From Leptospira mtsangambouensis (lineage in GTDB: Bacteria; Spirochaetota; Leptospiria; Leptospirales; Leptospiraceae), in NCBI RefSeq assembly GCF_004770475.1, contig NZ_RQHK01000005.1:195141-259140 (forward strand): DNA of 64,000 nucleotides, written 5' to 3'. Under the pieces are notes generated by a model. That model searched no databases and was not told the DNA's origin. It was given only the letters and a program-made list of their open reading frames with translations. The position numbers and the translations under genes were made by a program. Below, piece by piece: positions 1-7,635 of the stretch; position 1 is the first letter of the stretch; every line of letters starts with the position of its first letter.

Positions 1-2157
1 AATGGCATCCCCAATGTATTTATCCAATACTCCGTCATGGTGTTTCAGAATGATGGTCATGGCTGATAAGTATTCGTTGAGAAGATTGGCGAGTTCTTTT
101 GAATTTAATTTTTCAGAAATGGTGCTAAATCCAGCAATATCAGAAAAGAATGCAGTGATGATTTTTTCACTTCCTTGTTTTAGTTTTTCTAAATCTTTGA
201 GAGCTTCTCCGACCACCACCGGGTCCACCATACTTCCAAGAACTCCTCGCATTTTTTCACGTTCTTTTAATCCGGAAACCATCTGGTTTAGTGCAACTGT
301 TAGGTTTCCAAATTCATCGTTTCCACCATCATCAAAATGGACATGAAGATTTCCATGACCCACATCTTCTGCACTTCGAATGATGTTTCGAATTTTTTGA
401 ACCACCACACCAGAAATAAAAATGGCGAAAAGAATTGCCACCAAACAGATAGTAATGGCAGTAAGTACAATTTGGTTTCTATTGTCTTTGATGGCTCGAA
501 TTCCATCGGTTCTATCGACAAGTGTTCGAATCAGCCCAGAAAAATTATCACGTAATACAAGATTGGGAACATTTTCCGATTCCAAAAGATGAGTCCCATC
601 TAACTTCCACATGATCTCTTCTGATTCGCTACGGGAATGGCCAAAACTCCCATCGGGAAATAGTTTTTTTAATTCTTTAGTAGGGGTTTCTTGTTCGGCA
701 GTGAGAATCCATTTGCGAATGGCTTTCCAACGATTCCTTTGGATTTCCCGAGCATCAGGATCTTGGTAATAACGTTCATATTCGGTGGGATCTGTTTTGA
801 ATTTCATCAAAACCCAATCTTCCAAGGTAACGTCTCGCAAACTTCGCAAAGCTTCGATTTTTTCCCAAGTTTCTAAGGGAATAGGATAGTTTGTGGTGAC
901 TTCATCAAAAATTTTATCTCTCTCTGTGATGAGTTCCTCGTAAGATTTATAAAAACTGGTAAAAAGTTTGTCCTTTGCCGGAGGGATCGGTGGTTTTGCA
1001 TTTTTCAAAAATTGAATGCGATCTCTTAGTTTTGGGATGAGTTCTGACAGTTCGTTTGTGATTCGATAATCTTCTTTGATTACTTCTCTGTAATCTCCTA
1101 GGCTAGATTTAACACTACTTAGGTTAAAAGCTCTTTTGGTGGAGTTTTGATGGCGGAAAAGGGGAGAGTGGAGGGCTTGGATTTCTCTTTCTTCCCATTC
1201 ATAGACATACTGTTTTTCGTTTTCATCGAGGGAAGAAATATCATCTGACAAACGTTGGAAGGATTCGACTAAACTTTCTTCCATCTGGTCAAACTGATCC
1301 ATTTTGGCAAGGGGAGAAGTGTTGTCGATGATCTGTGTGTCAAAAGAAGCAAGGGATGTTTCCCCTTGGATCATGGCAGAAAGAGGGAAGGTTTGGATCC
1401 GAAAGAGTTTGGTATCTAGTCCCAGTTCTTCAAGTTTTCTTTTTTTAGAATCAGCATAGAACTTGGCTATAAAAAGGTCCAGTTGTGATTTATGGTTTCG
1501 AATTTCTTTTTTTAGATTTTTAACATTGGTTTCCCAATTTGTTTTTGCTTCTGGGTCTTCTGGTGGAGTTTGTTTTTGGATCTCCAAATACTTTTCTTCA
1601 TTGCGCACATAAGAAGAAGCAAGGTGAACAAGTGTATTCCATTCTCTTTCACTGATGTTTCTGTTGGCTGCTTCTCGAAGTTGGTGACGAATTTCCCGCT
1701 CCAAAACATCCACATCATCTTTTGTTAAATAAACGGAAAAAAAAGTGTCCACTTTCTTTACTACTTTGGAAGTACCAAGAGATCCAAAAAGATTGGTTTT
1801 GAATCCAAAGACAGAAACTGTTTTTTTCTTGGTGACCACTTTCGCAGTTCGATATTTTTTAAGTTCTTCTCTTTGTCTTTCGATCCTCGATTTGAACTCT
1901 TCGATCCGGATTAAGTTTTGCGATATATTCTCAATCTCCATCACCAAACTTGCGATGAAATTTTTGGAGACTGCTGCTTGTTTTTCATAACTCTCAGAGA
2001 GGATGGCCGTTTGTTGGCGAACCGTGATGATGGAAAGTAAAAGAATCGTAAGTGCAATTAGGGTGCCAGTAAACCAAGCAAGTTTGGCTCTAATTCCTTC
2101 GGAAAGGATTTTCCAGACGGAAGTAAGTCCGGATTGGATCATTTTAAAGAATTCCAT
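1..2157 (-). CDS. Membrane-anchored class III adenylate/guanylate cyclase with large sensor region and HAMP domain (3' end cut by window)
   Basis: The reading frame is open from an ATG at 2157 to the left edge, so 719 residues are visible and the C-terminus is missing. A first membrane helix lies near residues 24-44. A long polar, helical region of about 480 residues follows, then a second membrane helix near 560-585 and a HAMP linker containing the GNDEFGNL signature. The cyclase catalytic domain begins near residue 660 with FFSDIAGFSTISEKL, which holds the first metal-binding Asp. The visible part ends at LDKYIGDAI, which holds the second. The fold is that of class III nucleotide cyclases, so a periplasmic signal should control cAMP or cGMP synthesis. 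The residues that choose ATP or GTP lie outside the window. No strong ribosome site precedes the ATG. It diverges from sthA. Confidence 0.85.
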   Translation of the reverse strand, partial: MEFFKMIQSGLTSVWKILSEGIRAKLAWFTGTLIALTILLLSIITVRQQTAILSESYEKQAAVSKNFIASLVMEIENISQNLIRIEEFKSRIERQREELKKYRTAKVVTKKKTVSVFGFKTNLFGSLGTSKVVKKVDTFFSVYLTKDDVDVLEREIRHQLREAANRNISEREWNTLVHLASSYVRNEEKYLEIQKQTPPEDPEAKTNWETNVKNLKKEIRNHKSQLDLFIAKFYADSKKRKLEELGLDTKLFRIQTFPLSAMIQGETSLASFDTQIIDNTSPLAKMDQFDQMEESLVESFQRLSDDISSLDENEKQYVYEWEEREIQALHSPLFRHQNSTKRAFNLSSVKSSLGDYREVIKEDYRITNELSELIPKLRDRIQFLKNAKPPIPPAKDKLFTSFYKSYEELITERDKIFDEVTTNYPIPLETWEKIEALRSLRDVTLEDWVLMKFKTDPTEYERYYQDPDAREIQRNRWKAIRKWILTAEQETPTKELKKLFPDGSFGHSRSESEEIMWKLDGTHLLESENVPNLVLRDNFSGLIRTLVDRTDGIRAIKDNRNQIVLTAITICLVAILFAIFISGVVVQKIRNIIRSAEDVGHGNLHVHFDDGGNDEFGNLTVALNQMVSGLKEREKMRGVLGSMVDPVVVGEALKDLEKLKQGSEKIITAFFSDIAGFSTISEKLNSKELANLLNEYLSAMTIILKHHDGVLDKYIGDAI

Positions 2158-2317
2158 AGGGATGGATGAAACATGAGACCCTGAGTTTTCAAAGCAAGAT
2201 ATTTTGTATTTCATGTAGTACTTTGTTAGGTGAAAATGACGAAGAACTGGACTCCCAATTTGATTTGTCAATTTTTCCTTGCTATTTTTCACTTCGTCGG
2301 TATTGTTTTTTTAGCAA

Positions 2318-3721
2318 ATGTCCATCAATCGTTTTGATTTACTCGCCATCGGGGGCGGTCCTGCCGCACAAAAAGCTGCTATCCAAGCAAGCAAAATGGG
2401 AAAAAAAGCAGCCATTATAGAAAAAGACCCTTACTTGGGTGGAGGTTGTGTCCACTACGGAACCATCCCTTCCAAATCCTTACAAGAAACGAGTCGCTTC
2501 TATCGAAATTTAAGATTGTCCAATTTACACGGATTACAATCACCACAACCGGCAATGCTTACCTTACAGGAACTTATGTTTCGTGCGGGGACTGTGATTG
2601 AAAAAGAAGAAGATGTCACCCGCGAACAAATGATCCAAAACCGAGTCACAACTCTTACTGGTTGGGGAAAGCTCGTGGATGCCAATCATGTAGAAGTCAC
2701 AGACTCTGCCGGTAGAAAAAAAGTTTATGAAACCGAGAACATTCTCATTGCTACGGGTAGTAGCCCTCGTAGGCCCACAAACGAAAACATTCCTTTTGAA
2801 GATGGATTAATCTACGATAGTGATGGGCTCTTTGCGATGAAAAAGATGCCTGCTTCTTTAGCGGTAGTGGGTGCTGGAATCATTGGGTCGGAATACGCTA
2901 CAATTTTTGCTCATATCGGAGTGAAGGTTCATCTCTTTGATTCCCAAAGTCGTATCCTTGGTTTTTTGGATGAAGATGTGTCAAATGAAATGACCCGTAT
3001 CATGCAACAATCTGGGATTTCCATCCATGTGGATTCTTCCATTACAAAGTACAACAAACTTCCCAATGAGGAAGGATTTGAACTCACAACTAACAAAGGT
3101 GAAGTGGTGCGAGTCAACCAAGTTCTGATTTCTCGTGGCCGATTGGGAAATGTAGACAACTTAGGATTAGAATCAGTTGGAATCACTCCCAATGATCGAA
3201 AACAAATTTTGGTAAATGAAAACTATCAAACCAACGTTTCTAATATCTACGCTTGTGGAGATGTCATTGGATTCCCTAGTTTGGCTTCCGTGTCCATGTA
3301 CCAAGGTGCTTATGTCGCAAAACATATGTTTGGTCATCCATCTGTTCCAGTGGATGCAGAAGAATTCCCCATTGGGATTTATACTTTGCCTGAGATTGCG
3401 ACAATTGGACCAACGGAAGAAGCTCTCAAAGCCCGAGGAGTTTCCTATGGAGTGGGAATGGCAAGGTTTGATACCATCACTCGCGCTCAAATCAGCGGTG
3501 ATCAAGTGGGACTTTTAAAAATCATTTTTGATAAACAGTCCAGAAGAGTTTTGGGAGTTCATATCATATCTGACAAAGCAACAGAACTCATTGCTCTTGG
3601 GCAATGTGTGGTGAATCTCAAGGCTCCGATTGAGTATTTCACCGAACATATTTTTAATTACCCAACCATGATAGGTGCTTATAAAAATGCCGCGAATGAT
3701 GCCCTTTTGAGAGAAAAATAA
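2318..3721 (+). CDS. sthA: Soluble pyridine nucleotide transhydrogenase (SthA-type flavoprotein)
   Basis: This 467-residue protein has the two-dinucleotide-domain layout of the dihydrolipoamide dehydrogenase family. It has an FAD motif AIGGGPAAQKAA near residue 10 and an NAD(P) motif VVGAGIIGSEY near 180. At the redox-site position it reads GGGCVHYGTIPSKS, so only the first of the two cysteines is present, as in SthA rather than in lipoamide dehydrogenases. The C-terminal interface motif HIFNYPTMIGAYKNAA also matches SthA. The expected role is reversible hydride transfer between NADPH and NAD in the cytoplasm. The length is typical. It is divergent from the cyclase gene, with 160 bases between them, and a hairpin follows its stop. 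A related flavoprotein of other specificity cannot be fully excluded. Confidence 0.8.
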   Translation: MSINRFDLLAIGGGPAAQKAAIQASKMGKKAAIIEKDPYLGGGCVHYGTIPSKSLQETSRFYRNLRLSNLHGLQSPQPAMLTLQELMFRAGTVIEKEEDVTREQMIQNRVTTLTGWGKLVDANHVEVTDSAGRKKVYETENILIATGSSPRRPTNENIPFEDGLIYDSDGLFAMKKMPASLAVVGAGIIGSEYATIFAHIGVKVHLFDSQSRILGFLDEDVSNEMTRIMQQSGISIHVDSSITKYNKLPNEEGFELTTNKGEVVRVNQVLISRGRLGNVDNLGLESVGITPNDRKQILVNENYQTNVSNIYACGDVIGFPSLASVSMYQGAYVAKHMFGHPSVPVDAEEFPIGIYTLPEIATIGPTEEALKARGVSYGVGMARFDTITRAQISGDQVGLLKIIFDKQSRRVLGVHIISDKATELIALGQCVVNLKAPIEYFTEHIFNYPTMIGAYKNAANDALLREK

Positions 3722-3746
3722 TCGGCATTTCTTGAGAATCTGACCT

Positions 3747-3785
3747 ATCCCGTTTGTTTACTTTTATAGAGAAGAACGGGATTTT
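3747..3785 (+). terminator. Stem-loop between sthA and the sigma factor gene
   Basis: ATCCCGTT (3747-3754) and AACGGGAT (3775-3782) form a perfect 8-bp stem around a 20-base loop, followed by TTTACTT. It starts 26 bases after the sthA stop and could be a weak intrinsic terminator. The long loop and short T-run leave room for a regulatory role ahead of the sigma gene. Confidence 0.45.
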
Positions 3786-3824
3786 ACTTGTCAGAGACTC
3801 GGTTTTACCAACACATACAAGATT

Positions 3825-4343
3825 GTGTCAGACAAAACTGTCTCTATGAGTCAAATTTATGAAAGAAGCCATAAGCGTATTTATGACTTCCTCTACAAGT
3901 ACACTCAAAATGCGGACACGGCAATGGATTTGATGCAAGACAGTTTTTTAAGTTTCCATAAACATTATGGCAACGCCGGCCTCTCGGAAGAGAAGTCCGT
4001 CATGGTTTTGTACACAATTGCCCGCAATTTATCGATCAATTATGCTAAAAAGTTTTCTACAACAAGGGAGATAGTCTCCGATGAGATCGAGTTTCATAGC
4101 CACAATCCAAAACTCGAAACCAAAGCGGAATACCAAGACTTAGAAGATCGTCTTTATTCCTTTTTAGGAGAACTCTCGGAAGAAGAAAGGTCTGCCTTGT
4201 TACTCAAGAATGTGGAAGGATTTCAGCTCGTACAAATCGCTGAGGTCTTAGGAGTTTCGGTTTCTACTGCTTCTCGTTTGGTCATAAGGGCCACTGAGAA
4301 AGTGTTGGCCATAGCCAAAAGAGAAAATCTGGTACCGGATTAG
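3825..4343 (+). CDS. ECF-type RNA polymerase sigma factor
   Basis: The 172-residue protein contains sigma region 2 (about residues 8-75, including YDFLYKYTQNADTAMDLMQDSF and the ARNLSINYAKK DNA-binding end). Region 4 (about 115-165) contains LSEEERSALLLKN and the helix-turn-helix IAEVLGVSVSTASRLVIRA. No region 1 or 3 is present, which is typical of extracytoplasmic-function sigma factors. The listed start is GTG at 3825, and an in-frame ATG at 3846 is an alternative. The FecR-like membrane gene begins five bases after its stop, the usual arrangement for a sigma factor and its membrane regulator. Its target genes are unknown. Confidence 0.85.
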   Translation: MSDKTVSMSQIYERSHKRIYDFLYKYTQNADTAMDLMQDSFLSFHKHYGNAGLSEEKSVMVLYTIARNLSINYAKKFSTTREIVSDEIEFHSHNPKLETKAEYQDLEDRLYSFLGELSEEERSALLLKNVEGFQLVQIAEVLGVSVSTASRLVIRATEKVLAIAKRENLVPD

Positions 4344-4348
4344 AATCA

Positions 4349-5386
4349 ATGAACGAATTTGATAAGCAACATACAATCGCTAAATGGGAAGAACTCCTTC
4401 GGAAACCCGCCAAAAAAACGGAGTCTGTTGTGTTTCCTTCCTGGGAGACTGTATCAAAACGCCAGATCCAATTCGAATACAAACCAGAACCAAATTCTAC
4501 TCATAATGTAATTTCGTTTTTCCGCAAACCAATTGGTCTTGCCTTTGTGGGAGGGTCTGCTTTATCACTGGCAGCGGCTCTTTTCTTTGTTTTTTTCCTA
4601 AATCCATCTGCACCAGGTGAATCGGAAGTAGCGGTCTCTGCAGCCAAAGAATCCAAACCAATGGTTTCTCCTCTGAAGGTTCTTGTTTCCTCAGTGAAGG
4701 GAAAGGTTTCCGTTCTTCCACAAGGAAGTTCCAAATCTGTTCCTCTGGTGAAACATTACCAACTAGCGTCGGGAGATATTATCATTACAGAAGGAACTTC
4801 GCAAATTGATTTGGATTTTGAAACTGGTTCTTGGATGCGGATTACTCCTAATTCAGAAGTAGTAATGGATGTAATCGAAAAATCAAATGACTCTCAATCG
4901 CAAAAGTTCTCAGTAAAAAAAGGAAAGATCTTCGCTTCCGTTTCGAAACTTTCTAAAGATAGTCATTTTGTTGTGCAGGCTGGCGAGCATCTTACACAAG
5001 TTAGAGGGACTGTTTTCAGTGTTCAATTTGATGGACAATCGGAAATTGTAGCCGTGCGGGAAGGTTCAGTGGCAGTAGGGGATCTCATCCTCACTTCTAG
5101 GCAACAAACGGTTGTCAAACTTGGAGAAACATTGCCTGTCTCTTCTTCTGAGTTGCATCCGAAAGAAGATAAAGAACTTAAGGCATTTCAAACACAAACC
5201 ATTCTTGCTCGTGAGTCTATGCTATACGAAGAACACGCAAGATTAGAACTTGTACGATTGGAAGATGGAACTGAATACCGAGGAGTCATTCTTGGCCAAT
5301 CAGAAACACATCTTCACTTCCAAGGTTTAGAAGGTTTGATTGAAATTCCGATCCAAAAGATCTTAGAAACAGAAAAAATTCGTTAA
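4349..5386 (+). CDS. FecR-domain membrane protein, probable sigma-factor regulator
   Basis: The 345-residue protein has a cytoplasmic N-terminus of about 60 residues, one membrane helix (about 61-84) and a FecR-type beta domain outside (about 112-260, including the HFVVQAGEHLTQVRGTVFSV core). A C-terminal piece near 301-345 (LEDGTEYRGVILG...IEIPIQKI) resembles small SH3/LSM-like modules that read 'DGT...G.v....'. Its position five bases after the ECF sigma gene suggests it holds or signals to that sigma factor. The N-terminal segment is short and lacks a recognisable zinc anti-sigma motif, so control of the sigma factor is inferred from context. FecR proteins usually work with a TonB receptor, and none is encoded here. 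Confidence 0.75.
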   Translation: MNEFDKQHTIAKWEELLRKPAKKTESVVFPSWETVSKRQIQFEYKPEPNSTHNVISFFRKPIGLAFVGGSALSLAAALFFVFFLNPSAPGESEVAVSAAKESKPMVSPLKVLVSSVKGKVSVLPQGSSKSVPLVKHYQLASGDIIITEGTSQIDLDFETGSWMRITPNSEVVMDVIEKSNDSQSQKFSVKKGKIFASVSKLSKDSHFVVQAGEHLTQVRGTVFSVQFDGQSEIVAVREGSVAVGDLILTSRQQTVVKLGETLPVSSSELHPKEDKELKAFQTQTILARESMLYEEHARLELVRLEDGTEYRGVILGQSETHLHFQGLEGLIEIPIQKILETEKIR

Positions 5387-5466
5387 TCTCTATAAGTTTT
5401 TGACAATATTATCTTTTTCTGAGAAGGTCTTCCTGAACGCCCTAGGGGAACACCTTAAAAGAAACC

Positions 5467-6012
5467 ATGTCTCAAAATCACAAAAAAACCTTTCGTTTTC
5501 ACTATCTTATCGATAAGGAATTCCAATTAAAGTTTTTAGCTCATTATTCTTTGTTATTTATATCTGGGGTACTTGTGACTTTAGGTTTTCTCTATTGGCT
5601 GAACCAAGCCAAGTATGATGGCGGTGCTGTGTTTCGTCTTCGCCAAGATGCACAAACTGTGTTTTGGAAAGTGGAAAACGACGATCCATCTCCAGGCGAA
5701 GCAAAAGAGAAGTTTGTTCCTCGAGAGATTTACCTTCCGAGTTATGACCACCAATTGAATATGTATACCATTCAGTTTGATGCAGTTGTCACTCTTTCCA
5801 TTCTCTATTTACTTTTGATCACTGTATTTTCTGTATTCAAATCACATAAGATGGCAGGGCCTGTTTTTAGTATCAAACGGTCTTTACAACGGATGGCATC
5901 AGGGGATCCCATTGAAACCATTCGCATTCGAAAAGGGGATGAGTTCCAAGAGCTTGTAGAAGTATTGAATGAGGTCATTCAAAAACGAGTGGCCGGTCCT
6001 TCCCGTAAATAA
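5467..6012 (+). CDS. Two-helix membrane protein ending in a HAMP domain
   Basis: This 181-residue protein has membrane helices at about 24-46 and 105-123 flanking a short periplasmic loop. A HAMP-like coiled linker follows (about 124-176, with GPVFSIKRSLQRMASGD and GDEFQELVEVLNEV). The chain stops there, with no kinase, cyclase or methyl-accepting domain. It lies 80 bases after the FecR-like gene on the same strand, so it may be a third part of the sigma/FecR module or a sensor acting on a separate partner. The function is not known. Confidence 0.7.
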   Translation: MSQNHKKTFRFHYLIDKEFQLKFLAHYSLLFISGVLVTLGFLYWLNQAKYDGGAVFRLRQDAQTVFWKVENDDPSPGEAKEKFVPREIYLPSYDHQLNMYTIQFDAVVTLSILYLLLITVFSVFKSHKMAGPVFSIKRSLQRMASGDPIETIRIRKGDEFQELVEVLNEVIQKRVAGPSRK

Positions 6013-6132
6013 TTACAAACCAACTTTGCCACTTGGCCAGATAAAAGTCCCCATTTGATTTGGGGGCGGTGTTTCAGCTTCTCTCGACTCTTTTGTCCGT
6101 CCAAAACCATTCCAATTCTTAATTCTTTCGGT

Positions 6133-6160
6133 TTGACTTTCTATTTGAAATCCGTAAGAT
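6133..6160 (+). promoter_or_regulatory. Sigma-70-like promoter very close to the start codon
   Basis: TTGACT (6133-6138) and TAAGAT (6155-6160) are separated by 16 bases and match the -35 and -10 consensus well. The ATG of the next lipoprotein gene is at 6170, only nine bases after the -10 box. The transcript would therefore begin almost at the start codon. Confidence 0.5.
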
Positions 6161-6169
6161 TTTTGCATT

Positions 6170-6562
6170 ATGAAAAAGAAACACAACTATCTCTTTTCTA
6201 ATATCCTCTTCCTCCTAATGGCTTTTGGGGTTGGATGTAACCAGCCAACACTTGCTAGGTTGAGTTCTGATAATATCCTTGGTGCTGACGCAAAAGCAAA
6301 ATTATTAGAAGCCTCACGTAAGATAGATGGAGCCAAATTTGCACCACTGGGAGTCGGATCGGCAGGAGCAGAAGCCTCATCCTCCTTATTGAATGGAGTT
6401 TTAATCCCCATCCTTGCCGAAATCAACCCAGACAAATACTACAAACGAGACACTGTGGACTCTTGTGAAAAGAATATCTATCTTTTGGGTTTAGCACTCC
6501 CTAACTATGCCTCCGTTGAACTTTCTTGTGAAATCAAAGAGGTAACAACTTTCGATTTTTAA
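6170..6562 (+). CDS. Small lipoprotein of unknown function
   Basis: The 130-residue product begins MKKKHNY, followed by a hydrophobic stretch and a lipobox ending FGVGC, with Cys23 as the predicted lipidated residue. The mature part is polar, with a SSLLNGVLIPILAEI helix and two further cysteines (DSCEKN and LSCEIK) that could form a disulfide. It stands alone between the upstream HAMP gene and a terminator hairpin, with its own promoter. No known family is recognised with confidence. Confidence 0.75.
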   Translation: MKKKHNYLFSNILFLLMAFGVGCNQPTLARLSSDNILGADAKAKLLEASRKIDGAKFAPLGVGSAGAEASSSLLNGVLIPILAEINPDKYYKRDTVDSCEKNIYLLGLALPNYASVELSCEIKEVTTFDF

Positions 6563-6573
6563 TTCGACCATCC

Positions 6574-6609
6574 ATGCTAACCAAGTCCTTGTGGCTTGTT
6601 AGCATTTTC
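6574..6609 (+). terminator. Intrinsic terminator after the 6170 lipoprotein gene
   Basis: ATGCTAACCAAG (6574-6585) pairs with CTTGTTAGCAT (6595-6605) with one bulged base, closing a 9-base loop. TTTTCCTC follows. It sits 12 bases after the stop codon. Confidence 0.75.
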
Positions 6610-6800
6610 CTCTAGTTTCCTTTTCGCATTTGGAATAGATTTTAGGTGAAACAACGACTAGTATTTCTTTGTAGATTTATACCTGAAGCAATATGTAACT
6701 TCCCATAATTGATCTTATGTCGCATTGGATTCGGTGGGGTTTTGTATAGAAAGGCACATCGGTAACACTTTAGATCAACGCGCATGGGTGACAATGAGTT

Positions 6801-6905
6801 TGGCGCCTCGGATCCATTCTTCCATTGCCCAATGATTTTAAAACGACCGCGCTTTACGCTTCAATCTTTGCTTCGCAAAGGATTTTCGCTGCAATCGCTG
6901 GCGCA
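6801..6905. repeat. Palindromic intergenic element, copy A
   Basis: A stretch running from GGCGCCTCG to GCTGGCGCA resembles 45746-45855. The right half is the better conserved, with the hairpin CTTTGC-TTC-GCAAAG (6866-6880) flanked by CGCT words on both sides. No reading frame or transposase is present. It lies between convergent genes, as does copy B. The rest of this 373-base gap (6610-6800 and 6906-6935) shows nothing I can name. Confidence 0.7.
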
Positions 6906-6935
6906 TCAACATTTTTGGATCAGTAAAAATTAGAT

Positions 6936-7211
6936 CTATTTTGTTCCGCAGGTTTTTTTCTTGATGTCTTCACAAAGATAAGAACCGACTAATCGTTCGG
7001 CATCACATTGAAATTTTGCCGCCGCTTTTACTTCTGAACTTCCTGTGACTGATGAAGACCGTTCGGAACAAAACGCATAAGACTGGTATACCACAAGAGA
7101 ACAAGCCAGATAATCTAAATCGGCTCGTTCGCAGGCTTCATAAGAAGGATTGGTTTTTGTACATTGAAAGAGTAAAAAGAGAAAGAAAACCGAAAGAATA
7201 AAACAACGCAC
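6936..7211 (-). CDS. Small cysteine-rich lipoprotein, unknown function
   Basis: The 91-residue product starts at GTG (7211). It has a hydrophobic signal and a lipobox FLLFQC, with Cys17 as the likely lipid site. The mature part contains six further cysteines (for example EACERAD, YLACSLVV, YAFCSERS, FQCDAERL, YLCEDIKKKTC), suggesting a small disulfide-bonded domain. A short hairpin CTGTC-7-GACAG (7211-7227) overlaps the leader and the weak AAGGA ribosome site. It is convergent with the 6170 lipoprotein gene and not similar to any family I recognise. Confidence 0.65.
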   Translation of the reverse strand: MRCFILSVFFLFLLFQCTKTNPSYEACERADLDYLACSLVVYQSYAFCSERSSSVTGSSEVKAAAKFQCDAERLVGSYLCEDIKKKTCGTK

Positions 7212-7269
7212 TGTCCTTTTTAGACAGATTTATGTTTCGTTTTAGTCCCGGTTTTTCTCAAGTTTAGCG

Positions 7270-7635
7270 TTAAAGTTTAGTATTGTATTTTTGCATGATT
7301 TGGTTTCTTTCGATGTATCGAATTTTTCCAAACGCTGTTGCCTTTTTTTCCATTACTGGAAGGCCAGGATCATTTTTTAGAATCAAATGATAACTTCTAT
7401 CTCGAACAATCATTGAATCCAATTTGACGATCCCAAATTCATTAAAAAGAGCCCGAAGCTCTTCTATCGTCACTCCCTCTTCTGTAGCAAAAAGATATTC
7501 ACCTTCTTTAAACATTGGGCTTTGGCCTTGGATGGGTCGCAATTGTTGGGATTGTTTTGGTTCACCAAACAAGGTGCAGCCTGTGGTTAAGGCTGCAACC
7601 AGAATGCTGTAACCGAGTGTTTTATTGTAAAACAG
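7270..7635 (-). CDS. Small lipoprotein, probably started at a CUG codon
   Basis: No ATG gives a sensible start. The frame contains a lipoprotein signal, TLGYSILVAALTTGC, upstream of the first TTG (7572), so translation must start earlier. The best candidate is CTG at 7635, preceded by GGAG (7645-7642) at a spacing of six bases. That start overlaps the last 14 bases of the protease gene and gives 121 residues, with Cys20 lipidated. The mature protein (TIEELRALFNEFGIVKLDSMIV, then a RYIERN strand) has the length and hydrophobic pattern of a small alpha/beta domain. It resembles the 'minimise loss, propeptide-like' I9 fold of subtilases only loosely. Its function is unknown, but it is the last gene of the protease cluster. 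Confidence 0.55.
   Translation of the reverse strand: MFYNKTLGYSILVAALTTGCTLFGEPKQSQQLRPIQGQSPMFKEGEYLFATEEGVTIEELRALFNEFGIVKLDSMIVRDRSYHLILKNDPGLPVMEKKATAFGKIRYIERNQIMQKYNTKL

Noticed and set aside
3173..3505. 110-codon minus frame inside sthA
   Set aside because: It is antisense to a conserved FAD/NAD domain and has no independent evidence.
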